Of a stretch of DNA of 13,263 bases, positions 1 through 7,382 are shown one piece after another. The translations under genes and the position numbers were made by a program. Location of the stretch: assembly GCA_934501475.1 (NCBI GenBank), contig CAKSUL010000050.1:1-13263 (forward strand). Reading direction: 5' to 3'. Below the pieces are notes generated by a model. That model saw only the letters and a program-made list of their open reading frames with translations. It did no database searches and was not told where the DNA came from. Each line of letters opens with the position of its first letter. Position 1 is the stretch's first letter. Source of the DNA: an uncultured Roseovarius sp. (lineage in GTDB: Bacteria; Pseudomonadota; Alphaproteobacteria; Rhodobacterales; Rhodobacteraceae).

Positions 1-203
1 CCCCCAAGGGACGCGAGGACGAATTCGCCCCCGGTGCCCTGGGCGGGCGGATGAACACGATCATGACCGAAAACGGCGTCATCTCGCGCAACATGATGGA
101 CGCGATGGCCTTTTGTCCGTCGCTGATCATCAACCGCGCAGAGGTGGATGAAATGGTGGGCATCTTGGCCAAAAGCCTCGATCAGCTCGCTTCGGAACTT
201 TGA
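1..203 (+). CDS. Class III PLP-dependent aminotransferase, C-terminal fragment
   Basis: The open frame entering the window at base 3 runs to TGA at 201-203 and gives about 66 residues. They include GALGGRMNTIMTENGVI, then SRNMMDAMAFCPSLIINRAE, and a closing amphipathic helix. This is the typical end of class III (omega/ornithine-type) aminotransferases, where the last segment forms the small C-terminal domain with the 'F.PPL.I...E.D' strand-helix. Family members move an amino group between an amine or omega-amino acid and pyruvate or another keto acid using pyridoxal phosphate. The PLP lysine and substrate-specific residues lie upstream of the window, so the substrate cannot be assigned. A hairpin follows 8 bases after the stop, which suggests that this transcription unit ends here rather than continuing into the FAH gene. 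Family assignment is fairly sure; specificity is unknown. Confidence 0.82.
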   Translation, partial: PKGREDEFAPGALGGRMNTIMTENGVISRNMMDAMAFCPSLIINRAEVDEMVGILAKSLDQLASEL

Positions 204-210
204 AATCGGC

Positions 211-232
211 AGAGGGGGCGCAAGCCCCCTCT
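211..232 (+). terminator. Hairpin terminator after the aminotransferase gene
   Basis: A perfect 9-bp stem AGAGGGGGC / GCCCCCTCT closes on a GCAA (GNRA-type) tetraloop and begins 7 bases after the stop codon. No real T-tract follows (TTGACC), so it may act as a weak intrinsic terminator or as an mRNA 3'-end stabiliser. Such G/C hairpins without a U-run are common after genes in GC-rich alphaproteobacteria. Confidence 0.65.
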
Positions 233-281
233 TGACCGTCCGGCGCTGCGATGTGGCCGGGGATGTAGAACACCGCCGAAA

Positions 282-311
282 TCTGTGAATATTGGCTGGC
301 CCTGTCACAGA
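282..311. promoter_or_regulatory. Inverted repeat upstream of the FAH-GMC pair (possible operator)
   Basis: TCTGTGA (282-288) and TCACAGA (305-311) form a perfect 7-bp inverted repeat separated by 16 bases. It ends 25 bases before the chosen ATG of the FAH gene. The arm-to-arm repeat distance is 23 bp, about two helical turns, which suits a dimeric regulator contacting one face of the DNA. The half-sites contain TGTGA/TCACA, but the spacing is not that of a CRP/FNR site (6 bp). No regulator gene is adjacent. The role as an operator is inferred from position and symmetry only. Confidence 0.3.
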
Positions 312-336
312 GTCGGCAACAGGATGGCGGCAGAGT

Positions 337-1185
337 ATGAAACTATTACGATTTGGAGCGCCGGGCCAGGAAAAGCCCGGACTGCTGGACGACAAGGGCG
401 CGCTGCGCGACCTCACGAGCGTTGTGGATGACATCAACGGCGCGGCCCTGTCACGTGACACCCTGGCGCGGCTGGCGGCGCTGGACGTTGCAACCCTGCC
501 GCAGGTTGCTGGCAGGCCGCGTCTGGGGCCATGTGTGGCGGATGTCGGAAAACTGATCGGGATCGGGCTGAACTATTCCGACCACGCTGCCGAAAGCGGG
601 ATGCGCCCCCCCTCCGAGCCGATCACCTTCATGAAGGCGACCACCGCGATTTGCGGCCCCTATGACGATGTCCAGATCCCCCATGGCGCCGACAAGACCG
701 ATTGGGAGGTCGAACTGGCCTTTGTCATCGGCACCCGCGCCAAGAACGTCGATGAGGCGCACGCACTGGATCACGTCGCGGGCTATTGCATCTGCAACGA
801 CGTCTCTGAACGCAGTTGGCAGATCGAACGCGAAGGCCAGTGGATGAAGGGCAAGAGCCATGACACATTCGCCCCGCTTGGTCCCTGGCTGGTCACGGCG
901 GATGAACTGCCCGATCCCGGCGCATTGGCCATGACGCTGGATGTCAACGGGGTGCGCCGCCAGACCGGATCAAGCGCGACGCTGATCTTCGGGATCGCGC
1001 ATCTGGTCAGCTATCTCAGCCGCTTCATGACGCTTGAGCCGGGGGATGTGGTGACCACGGGCACACCGCCGGGTGTGGGTATGGGCATGAAGCCGCAGGT
1101 TTTCCTGAAGCCGGGCGATGTGATGCACCTGACGATCGAGGGGCTCGGCCATCAGCAACAGACCGTCACGCGTCTCGCGCCATGA
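337..1185 (+). CDS. Fumarylacetoacetate hydrolase (FAH) family protein
   Basis: A 282-residue FAH-fold protein, expected to be a cytosolic Mg2+/Mn2+ enzyme that cleaves or hydrates 2-keto/2,4-diketo acids. The C-terminal FAH domain starts near residue 70 (KLIGIGLNYSDHA). Likely metal ligands are E124 and E126 (WEVELAFVIG) and D155 (CNDVSER). The KGKSHDTFAPLGPW segment (171-184) and TGTPPGVG (241-248) are hallmark motifs. The start MKLLRFG.PGQEKPGLLD matches the usual N-terminus of the subgroup annotated as 2-hydroxyhepta-2,4-diene-1,7-dioate isomerase, ureidoglycolate lyase or diketo-deoxy-sugar-acid hydrolase. I therefore prefer ATG 337 to an upstream in-frame TTG at 292, which would sit inside the inverted repeat. 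The stop overlaps the next start as ATGA (1182-1185), so it is probably co-translated with the GMC oxidoreductase. Family is very likely; reaction is not resolved. Confidence 0.9.
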   Translation: MKLLRFGAPGQEKPGLLDDKGALRDLTSVVDDINGAALSRDTLARLAALDVATLPQVAGRPRLGPCVADVGKLIGIGLNYSDHAAESGMRPPSEPITFMKATTAICGPYDDVQIPHGADKTDWEVELAFVIGTRAKNVDEAHALDHVAGYCICNDVSERSWQIEREGQWMKGKSHDTFAPLGPWLVTADELPDPGALAMTLDVNGVRRQTGSSATLIFGIAHLVSYLSRFMTLEPGDVVTTGTPPGVGMGMKPQVFLKPGDVMHLTIEGLGHQQQTVTRLAP

Positions 1186-2804
1186 GGGGCACGGATGACA
1201 GCGCGGTGGATGCCGGCCGGTTCGATTATGTGGTGATCGGTGCGGGATCGGCGGGCTGTGTTCTGGCCAACCGGCTGAGCGCGCGGCCCGGCACGCGGGT
1301 TCTGCTGCTTGAGGCCGGGGGCAGTGACAACCGGTTCTGGGTGCATGTGCCGGTCGGCTATCTCTATTCCATGGGCAACCCGGCGGTGGACTGGTGCCTG
1401 AAGACCCAGCCGGAACCGGGGCTGAACGGGCGGGTCCTGAACTATCCGCGCGGCAAGGTTCTGGGCGGGTGCTCATCCATCAACGGCATGATCTACATGC
1501 GCGGGCAGGCGGGCGATTTCGATCAATGGCGTCAGGCCGGAAATACCGGCTGGGGCTGGGATGACGTCCTGCCCTATTTCCGCAAATCCGAGCATCATTT
1601 CGGTCCCGAGGATGCCATGCATGGCACAGGTGGCGAATTGCGGGTCGAGGCGCAGCGCCTGCATTGGCCGATACTGGATGCGGTGGCCGAGGCGGCGATC
1701 GAGACCGGCATCCCGGCCTGCGATGACTTCAACGATGGCGACAATGAGGGCGTGGGCTATTTCCCGGTGACGCAACGCCGCGGGCTGCGCTGGAACGCGC
1801 GCAAGGCGTTTCTGGACCCGGCGCGCAACCGTGCCAACCTTGCCATTGAAACCGGTGCAACGGTTCAGCGGCTGGTCATGGATCAGGGCCGGGTGACCGG
1901 CGTCATCTATGAGCAGCGCGGGCAGCGCAAACAGGTGCAATGCGCCGGCGAAGTGGTTCTGGCCGCCGGCGCGATCGGGTCGCCGCAGATTCTGGAACTC
2001 AGCGGCATCGGGCAACCCGAACTGTTGCAACGCCACGGGATCACGCTGCGCCATGCGCTGCCGGGGGTGGGCGAGAACCTGCAGGATCACCTGCAATTGC
2101 GCACGATCTATCGCATCAAGGGCGCAAGAACCCTGAATGACAGGGCCGGCAGCCTGTGGGGCAAGCTGGGCATCGCGCTGGAATATGCCCTCAGGCGCGC
2201 CGGGCCGATGGCGATGGCGCCCAGCCAGTTGGGCATCTTTACCCGCTCGGGCCCCCAGCATGAGACCGCCAACCTTGAATATCACGTGCAGCCCCTGTCG
2301 CTGGATGCGTTCGGTGAGCCGCTGCACCGCTTTCCGGGGCTGACCATCTCGGTGTGCAACCTGCGCCCCGAAAGCCGGGGAAGCTGCCATATCACCGGGC
2401 CAGGCCCGCAGGACGCGCCCGCGATCCAGCCCAATTATCTAAGCGCCGAGGCGGACAAGCGCGTGGCCATCGACAGCCTGCGCCATGCGCGCAACCTGAT
2501 GGCAACGCCGCGGCTGGCCGAATTTTCCCCGCAGGAGCTACGGCCGGGCCCGGACGCGCAAAGCGATGAGGAACTGCTGCGCGCCGCCGGCGATGTCGGC
2601 ACCACGATCTTTCACCCCATCGGCACCGCCAGGATGGGGCATGACAACATGGCCGTGGTGGATTCACGCCTGCGCGTTCATGGTATCGCGGGTTTGCGTG
2701 TCGCGGATGCGTCGATCATGCCCACCATCCCGTCGGGCAACACCCATGCGCCGGTCACGATGATCGGTGAAAAGGCGGCGGACATGATCCTGGCCGATGC
2801 GTGA
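1182..2804 (+). CDS. GMC-family FAD-dependent oxidoreductase (choline/alcohol dehydrogenase-like)
   Basis: A 540-residue flavoprotein, close to the usual 530-560 of bacterial GMC enzymes. The Rossmann FAD site is GAGSAG (20-25) with the ribose-binding E44 at the end of strand 2. PRGKVLGGCSSINGMIYMRG (89-108) is GMC signature 1, and GAIGSPQILELSGIG (263-277) is signature 2. The C-terminal active site has H478 (FHPIGTARMG) and N520/H522 (SGNTHAP), the usual His-Asn/His catalytic set. It should oxidise an alcohol to an aldehyde or ketone and pass electrons to a quinone or other acceptor; choline is only one possible substrate. No export signal or membrane segment is seen, so it is cytoplasmic or peripheral. 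It shares an ATGA overlap with the FAH gene, suggesting sequential steps of one catabolic route. No betaine genes (betB, betI) are nearby, so betA is not supported. Confidence 0.92.
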   Translation: MRGTDDSAVDAGRFDYVVIGAGSAGCVLANRLSARPGTRVLLLEAGGSDNRFWVHVPVGYLYSMGNPAVDWCLKTQPEPGLNGRVLNYPRGKVLGGCSSINGMIYMRGQAGDFDQWRQAGNTGWGWDDVLPYFRKSEHHFGPEDAMHGTGGELRVEAQRLHWPILDAVAEAAIETGIPACDDFNDGDNEGVGYFPVTQRRGLRWNARKAFLDPARNRANLAIETGATVQRLVMDQGRVTGVIYEQRGQRKQVQCAGEVVLAAGAIGSPQILELSGIGQPELLQRHGITLRHALPGVGENLQDHLQLRTIYRIKGARTLNDRAGSLWGKLGIALEYALRRAGPMAMAPSQLGIFTRSGPQHETANLEYHVQPLSLDAFGEPLHRFPGLTISVCNLRPESRGSCHITGPGPQDAPAIQPNYLSAEADKRVAIDSLRHARNLMATPRLAEFSPQELRPGPDAQSDEELLRAAGDVGTTIFHPIGTARMGHDNMAVVDSRLRVHGIAGLRVADASIMPTIPSGNTHAPVTMIGEKAADMILADA

Positions 2805-2810
2805 AATGAA

Positions 2811-2842
2811 AATGCCCGCGCCCGTCTGAGGGCGCAGGCATT
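2811..2842. terminator. Bidirectional terminator between convergent GMC gene and ettA
   Basis: AATGCCCGCGCCC (2811-2823) pairs with GGGCGCAGGCATT (2830-2842), giving 12 pairs with one C-A mismatch around a 6-base GTCTGA loop. It lies 6 bases after the GMC stop and 27 bases beyond the ettA stop. The flanking AAATGAAA on the left reads as a T-rich run on the minus strand, so it looks like an intrinsic terminator for ettA. On the plus strand the tail TTCGGTTCTG is weaker but plausible. Confidence 0.75.
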
Positions 2843-2869
2843 CGGTTCTGTTCGCGTCGCGGTCGCGGT

Positions 2870-4537
2870 TCAGCGCGCGAATTTCTTGTGCTTCAGGCGC
2901 TTGGGTTCCAGCGCGTCGACCCCGAGGCGGCGTTTCTTGTCTTCCTCGTAATCCTCGAAATTGCCCTCGAACCATTCCACATGCGCGTCGCCCTCAAAGG
3001 CCAGGATATGGGTGCAGATCCGGTCAAGGAAAAACCGGTCGTGTGAGATGACCACGGCGCAACCGGCGAAATCGACCAGCGCATCCTCCAGCGCGCGCAG
3101 GGTTTCGACGTCCAGATCGTTGGTCGGCTCATCAAGCAGCAGCACGTTCCCGCCCGAGCGCAGAAGGCGCGCCATATGCACGCGGTTCCGCTCGCCCCCG
3201 GACAGGAGCGAGACCTTTTTCTGCTGATCGCCGCCCTTGAAGTTGAAGGCCGAGCAATAGGCGCGCGCGTTCACTTCGGCGTCGCCCAGTTTGATGATGT
3301 CCTGCCCGTCGGCGATGGCCTCCCATACGGTGGCGTTTGGCAGCAGATCGTCACGCGACTGATCGATATAGCTCAGATCGACGGTATCGCCGTATTCGAT
3401 CGTTCCGGCGTCGGGTTTTTCCTCACCGGTCAGCATCTTGAACAGGGTTGATTTACCCGCGCCGTTGGGGCCAATCACGCCGACAATACCCCCCGGCGGC
3501 AGCGAGAATGTCAGATCCTCGATCAAAAGCTTGTCGCCCATGGCCTTTTTCAGGCCGTTGACCTCGATCACCTTCTGGCCCAGACGCGGGCCATTGGGGA
3601 TGACGATCTGCGCGCGCGACAGTTTCTCGCGCTCGGACTGGTTGGCCATTTCGTTATAGGCATTGATCCGCGCCTTGGATTTGGCCTGCCGGGCCTTCTG
3701 GCCCTGACGCATCCATTCCAATTCGCGCTCAAGCGTTTTCTGTTTGGACTTGTCTTCGCGCGCTTCCTGCGCGAGGCGTTTCGCCTTCTGCTCCAGCCAG
3801 CTGGAATAGTTGCCCTCATAAGGAATGCCGCGGCCGCGATCCAGTTCCAGAATCCAGCCGGTGATGTCATCCAGGAAATAGCGGTCATGGGTGACAATCA
3901 GGATCGTGCCGGCATAATCCATCAGGTGCTGTTGCAGCCAGGCGATGGTTTCCGCATCGAGGTGGTTGGTCGGTTCGTCCAGCAACAGCATATCCGGCGC
4001 CTCAAGCAGCAGCTTGCACAGCGCCACGCGGCGGCGTTCACCGCCGGACAGGCTTTCGACATCGGCGTCGTCGGGCGGACAGCGCAGCGCCTCGAGGCTG
4101 ACATCAATCTGGGCGTCCAGATCCCACAGGTTTTCCGCGTCGATCTGATCCTGAAGGTTGGTCATCTCCTCCATCAATTCATCCGAATAATCTTCGGCGA
4201 TCTGCATTGCGATTTCGTTAAAGCGGTCCAGCTTGGCCTTTTTTTCGGCCACGCCCAGCATCACGTTGCCGCGCACATCCAGCGTCGGGTCCAGTGTCGG
4301 CTCCTGCGGGAGATAGCCGACGCGCGTGCCCTTGGCCGCCCAGGCCTCACCGGTGAAATCGGTGTCCAGCCCGGCCATGATCCGCATCAATGTGGATTTG
4401 CCAGAGCCGTTGACGCCGACAACACCGATTTTCACGCCGGGAAGAAAGCTGAGATGGATATTCTCAAAGCATTTCTTGCCGCCCGGATACGTCTTGGAGA
4501 CGCCCTGCATGTGATAGACATATTGATTGGCTGCCAT
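2870..4537 (-). CDS. ettA: Energy-dependent translational throttle protein EttA (ABC-F ATPase)
   Basis: A 555-residue soluble ABC-F protein with two ATPase domains in one chain and no membrane segments. Domain 1 has Walker A GVNGSGKST (41-49), signature LSGGE (163-167) and Walker B ending at the catalytic E188 (LLLDEPTNHLD). Domain 2 has GPNGAGKST (356-364), LSGGE (445-449) and E470 (LLLDEPTNDLD). Both H-switches (THDR, SHDR) are present. The insertion near 90-140 corresponds to the EttA 'arm', and the charged region 240-315 to the P-site tRNA interaction motif. The ending DALEPKR.KHKKFAR is characteristic of EttA rather than Uup or other ABC-F types. In E. coli, EttA binds the ribosomal E site and gates the first elongation step according to ATP/ADP ratio. 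The ATG start at 4537 gives the canonical MAANQYVYHMQGVSKTYPGG N-terminus, with GGAG about 11 bases upstream. Confidence 0.97.
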   Translation of the reverse strand: MAANQYVYHMQGVSKTYPGGKKCFENIHLSFLPGVKIGVVGVNGSGKSTLMRIMAGLDTDFTGEAWAAKGTRVGYLPQEPTLDPTLDVRGNVMLGVAEKKAKLDRFNEIAMQIAEDYSDELMEEMTNLQDQIDAENLWDLDAQIDVSLEALRCPPDDADVESLSGGERRRVALCKLLLEAPDMLLLDEPTNHLDAETIAWLQQHLMDYAGTILIVTHDRYFLDDITGWILELDRGRGIPYEGNYSSWLEQKAKRLAQEAREDKSKQKTLERELEWMRQGQKARQAKSKARINAYNEMANQSEREKLSRAQIVIPNGPRLGQKVIEVNGLKKAMGDKLLIEDLTFSLPPGGIVGVIGPNGAGKSTLFKMLTGEEKPDAGTIEYGDTVDLSYIDQSRDDLLPNATVWEAIADGQDIIKLGDAEVNARAYCSAFNFKGGDQQKKVSLLSGGERNRVHMARLLRSGGNVLLLDEPTNDLDVETLRALEDALVDFAGCAVVISHDRFFLDRICTHILAFEGDAHVEWFEGNFEDYEEDKKRRLGVDALEPKRLKHKKFAR

Positions 4538-4579
4538 GATCTGCCGCTCCGCTCTAGGAATCCCGTTGAATGCACTGGG

Positions 4580-4608
4580 GTGATAGCCGGGGCAGGGCGC
4601 AGGGGCAA
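4580..4608 (-). promoter_or_regulatory. Possible sigma-70-type promoter for ettA
   Basis: On the minus strand TTGCCC (4608-4603) is followed after exactly 17 bases by TATCAC (4585-4580). Each hexamer matches 4 of 6 consensus positions. It lies in the 93-base gap between the c-di-GMP gene and ettA, about 45 bases before the ettA ATG. It would let ettA be transcribed independently of the upstream gene. In GC-rich DNA such matches arise by chance, so this is tentative. Confidence 0.3.
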
Positions 4609-4630
4609 TGGGGGGAAGGGGCGTGCGCGA

Positions 4631-6460
4631 TCACATGTGCCGCGCCGCGATATCGCGAGTGTCGGGTGCCTGCATGATCACCGGCGGCTGACGGGGGGCG
4701 GGGCGGGCGCGCAGCCAGGCGATCAACGCCTCGGGCGGCATCGGGCGCGCCAGCCCAAAGCCCTGGACAACAGGGCATTTCGCGCGCCGCAGGATATCAA
4801 GCTGGGCCTGCGTTTCGACCCCTTCGGCCACCATGTCGATTCCCAGAAGCGCGCACAGGCGAATGACCGTGCGCACGATGACCCGGCTGCGCGGGTCGCT
4901 GTCGAGTTGGTGCACCATGGCGCGGTCCAGCTTGATCGCGTCGATCTCAAAGGCGGACATATGCGCCAGCCCGGCATAGCCGGTGCCGAAATCATCCAGC
5001 GCCACGCGCACGCCCATGCGGCGCAAACGGGTGACGGCGGTCATGATGTCGCTGCCACCATCCTCGCGCAGGGTGGTCTCGCGAATTTCCACGCAGACCG
5101 AATCATGACGCAGCCCGCGCGATTGCAGCGCCCAATCCAGAAAGCCCGGATAATCGGTATCGGTCAGAATCGGGCTTGAGACATTGATCGACATGCGCAT
5201 GTCGCCAAAACCGGCCTCTTGCAGGCGCGCCAGCGCAGCGAGCGCATGTGCCATCGAGAGTTGGTCAAGCCGGGCCAGCAGATGCGCCTGTTGCGCGGCC
5301 TCCAGAAAATCGCCCGGGCCCAACAGCCCCCGCGTGGGATGCAGCCATCGGATCAGCGCCTCACAGCCCGAGACACGGCCATCGGCAAGGTCGATCTGCG
5401 GATGCAGATGCACGGTGAACTGATCCTCGTCCACCGCGCGCCGCAGATCGCGCATCAGGTGCCGCGCCGCGCGATGGGCATCGCCCATCCTGTCATCATA
5501 GACCACCATCTGGCCGCGCCCGGCATGTTTGGCGCTGTAGAGGGCCTGATCGGCCTGCTGAATCAGCATTGCACCGCTGACATGGCCCTGTATGGGCAGG
5601 CTGGCCCCGATCGACATGCGCACCTGCACGCTCTGATCCTGCCAGATCAGCGGCATGCCGACGGCCTGAAGGATCTGCCTGCCCCGCTGGATCAGGGCGG
5701 CGCGCGACGCGATGTCGAGACAGATCAGCAGGAATTCATCGCCCCCGATGCGACAGGCCAGATCACCGGGGCGCGCGCAGGCATGCAGCGCCCCGGCCAC
5801 ATGGATCAGGGTGGCATCGCCCGCGCCATGCCCCAGCGTGTCATTGATATCCTTGAACTTATCCAGATCCATCTGCAACACGCCGATGCGTCCCTGCGCC
5901 AATGCGGTCTGCACGCGCTGACGCTTCAGGAAATCCGACAGTTTCTTGCGGTTGCCCAGCCCCGTCAGATCGTCATGCAGCGCGGCATGTTCCAGATTGT
6001 CCTTGGTGCGGTGCAGCGCCTGTTCGGTCTTGATCTGTTCGGTGATGTCGCGGCAGGTCACGACGATCATTTTCTGGTCATCACCTGCCCCCAGATCAAT
6101 CACCGAATGGCTGAGCTGGTTCCAGAAGCGGTGCCCGTCCGGGCGGACCTGATGCGCAATGTGAAAACGGCGAAAGATCGAGCGGCTGAGATCATAGCGG
6201 AATTGCCCGCCCGCCCCGTCCATTCCCCGCGATTCGGGCGGGGTCAGCAGGGATTGCGGCGTCTTGCCCAGGGCCTCGGGCAGGGGCCAGCCCAGCATCT
6301 GCTCACAGGCCGGGTTCATCCATTGAACGCGCCCTTGCATGTCCAGCAGGATGATTCCGTCACGCACATGATCCAGAATGAGGTCGGCCTGACGCAGGCC
6401 CTGGTCGATCGCTGCCGGAAATCGCGGCATGCTCCGTTGTGGATGCTCATCCTGGGTCAC
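4631..6460 (-). CDS. PAS-GGDEF-EAL cyclic-di-GMP signalling protein
   Basis: A 609-residue cytoplasmic protein with no membrane helix. A PAS sensor lies at about 22-145, ending with the usual TCRDITEQ into a coiled-coil linker. GGDEF domain (about 155-325): LHDDLTGLGNR (162-171), metal residue D198 (MDLDKF), and intact GGDEF at 239-243. An RxxD inhibitory site, R230-D233, sits five residues before it. EAL domain (about 335-590): EAL (367-369), N426, E458, D489-D490 (DDFGTGYA), K510, E546 (AEGVET) and Q566 (QGFGLARP), so every usual phosphodiesterase residue is present. It can plausibly both make and degrade c-di-GMP, with the PAS input or GTP allostery deciding the direction. GTG 6460 is the longest start; ATG 6430 (residue 11) is an alternative that keeps the whole PAS domain. 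It is transcribed towards ettA and divergently from nadD. Confidence 0.93.
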   Translation of the reverse strand: MTQDEHPQRSMPRFPAAIDQGLRQADLILDHVRDGIILLDMQGRVQWMNPACEQMLGWPLPEALGKTPQSLLTPPESRGMDGAGGQFRYDLSRSIFRRFHIAHQVRPDGHRFWNQLSHSVIDLGAGDDQKMIVVTCRDITEQIKTEQALHRTKDNLEHAALHDDLTGLGNRKKLSDFLKRQRVQTALAQGRIGVLQMDLDKFKDINDTLGHGAGDATLIHVAGALHACARPGDLACRIGGDEFLLICLDIASRAALIQRGRQILQAVGMPLIWQDQSVQVRMSIGASLPIQGHVSGAMLIQQADQALYSAKHAGRGQMVVYDDRMGDAHRAARHLMRDLRRAVDEDQFTVHLHPQIDLADGRVSGCEALIRWLHPTRGLLGPGDFLEAAQQAHLLARLDQLSMAHALAALARLQEAGFGDMRMSINVSSPILTDTDYPGFLDWALQSRGLRHDSVCVEIRETTLREDGGSDIMTAVTRLRRMGVRVALDDFGTGYAGLAHMSAFEIDAIKLDRAMVHQLDSDPRSRVIVRTVIRLCALLGIDMVAEGVETQAQLDILRRAKCPVVQGFGLARPMPPEALIAWLRARPAPRQPPVIMQAPDTRDIAARHM

Positions 6461-6466
6461 GGCGGC

Positions 6467-6493
6467 CTGTTACCTGAATATGTTTCATGTCAA
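6467..6493 (-). promoter_or_regulatory. Possible promoter for the PAS-GGDEF-EAL gene
   Basis: The minus strand carries a perfect TTGACA -35 hexamer (6493-6488), then 15 bases, then TAACAG (6472-6467), a poor -10. Transcription would begin essentially at GTG 6460. That would make the mRNA leaderless or favour the internal ATG at 6430 as the real start. The short spacing and weak -10 keep this tentative. The rest of the 215-base divergent region 6461-6675 holds an AT-richer patch (about 6559-6585) but no clear nadD promoter. Confidence 0.3.
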
Positions 6494-6675
6494 ATGCCGC
6501 GCCAGACTGGCACCGAGGCCTTAACAAGCGGTGGCTTTCGCCCCGCAACCGCCCCGAAAATTACCTTCGATTTTAGCGGAATTTGCGCGACGTCTCCGGC
6601 ACATGACCCACGGTTTTGCGCAACACGGGCGGCGAAATCGCTGGACAAGGCAAATGCGGCTGCCAAAAGGATGCC

Positions 6676-7290
6676 ATGAAGAAAGCCACGCCTGTCACGC
6701 TTCCGTTTGCGCGCCCCGGTCAGACCATCGGGTTGCTGGGCGGGTCGTTCGATCCGCCCCATGCGGGCCATGTCCACATCACGCGCGAGGCGCTCAAGCG
6801 TTTCGGACTGGATCGTGTCTGGTGGCTGGTCAGCCCCGGCAACCCGCTCAAGGCGCGCGGCCCCGCGACGCTGGGCGCGCGGATGGAGGCGGCGCGCGCG
6901 ATCATGGATCACCCCCGCGTCGAGATCAGCGATTTTGAGGCGCAGATCGGCTCGCGCTATACCGCGCAGACCTTGCGGGCGTTGCGCGCGCTGCGGCCGG
7001 GGCTGCGGTTCGTGTGGCTGATGGGAGCCGACAATCTGCTTCAGTTCGATCAGTGGCGCGACTGGCAGGAAATCATGCAAACCGTGCCGGTGGGCGTGCT
7101 GGCGCGACCGGGCGCGCGCACCGGCGCGCGCAGTTCAAAAGCCGCGCGCGTCTATGCCCATGCGCGCCTGCCCGGCCGTCACAGCCAGTTGCTGGCCCGG
7201 TGCGACCCGCCTGCATGGTGTTTCGTGAATGTGCCGATGCTGAATATCTCGTCGACCCGGCTGCGCGCCGAGGGGCTTTGGCCCGAATGA
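6676..7290 (+). CDS. nadD: Nicotinate-nucleotide adenylyltransferase NadD
   Basis: A 204-residue cytosolic enzyme that joins nicotinate mononucleotide and ATP into deamido-NAD+, the central step of NAD synthesis. The nucleotidyltransferase motif [11 protein letters not shown] (22-32) supplies the ATP-binding histidines, and ISSTRLR (191-197) is the second conserved ATP-binding motif. MGADN (116-120) and W49-W50 are also typical. I chose ATG 6676 because AAGG lies 5 bases upstream and the family motif then begins near residue 20. An in-frame TTG at 6616 would add a 20-residue low-similarity extension. The gene is short-spaced (92 bases) before dacB on the same strand, so the two may be co-transcribed. 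An antisense open frame covering 6490-7080 is a coding shadow. Confidence 0.95.
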   Translation: MKKATPVTLPFARPGQTIGLLGGSFDPPHAGHVHITREALKRFGLDRVWWLVSPGNPLKARGPATLGARMEAARAIMDHPRVEISDFEAQIGSRYTAQTLRALRALRPGLRFVWLMGADNLLQFDQWRDWQEIMQTVPVGVLARPGARTGARSSKAARVYAHARLPGRHSQLLARCDPPAWCFVNVPMLNISSTRLRAEGLWPE

Positions 7291-7382
7291 GGCGGCTCAA
7301 TGGCGGTTGCCGGCAAATCGTGAACGGATTGGCCACGAATAGCGGATTGTCTGCGCGCGCGTCCTGGGGTTAACTGGCGGCC

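Noticed and set aside
282..311. CRP/FNR binding site
   Set aside because: The TGTGA/TCACA arms are 16 bp apart (by the 7-bp repeat) instead of the 6 bp required, so only a generic operator is noted.
292..336. N-terminal extension of the FAH protein from TTG 292
   Set aside because: The extra 15 residues do not look like the family; TTG falls within the inverted repeat, and ATG 337 yields the canonical MKLLRFG start.
1182..2804. betA (choline dehydrogenase) as a firm name
   Set aside because: GMC enzymes share these motifs across many alcohol substrates, and no betaine-synthesis genes are adjacent.
3887..5179. 430-codon plus-strand open frame opposite ettA and the EAL domain
   Set aside because: It crosses two well-supported genes and an intergenic gap; its translation matches no family I recognise.
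5219..6679. 486-codon open frame on the plus strand opposite the PAS-GGDEF-EAL gene
   Set aside because: Low-complexity His/Arg/Gln composition without motifs, while the minus strand encodes three intact conserved domains.
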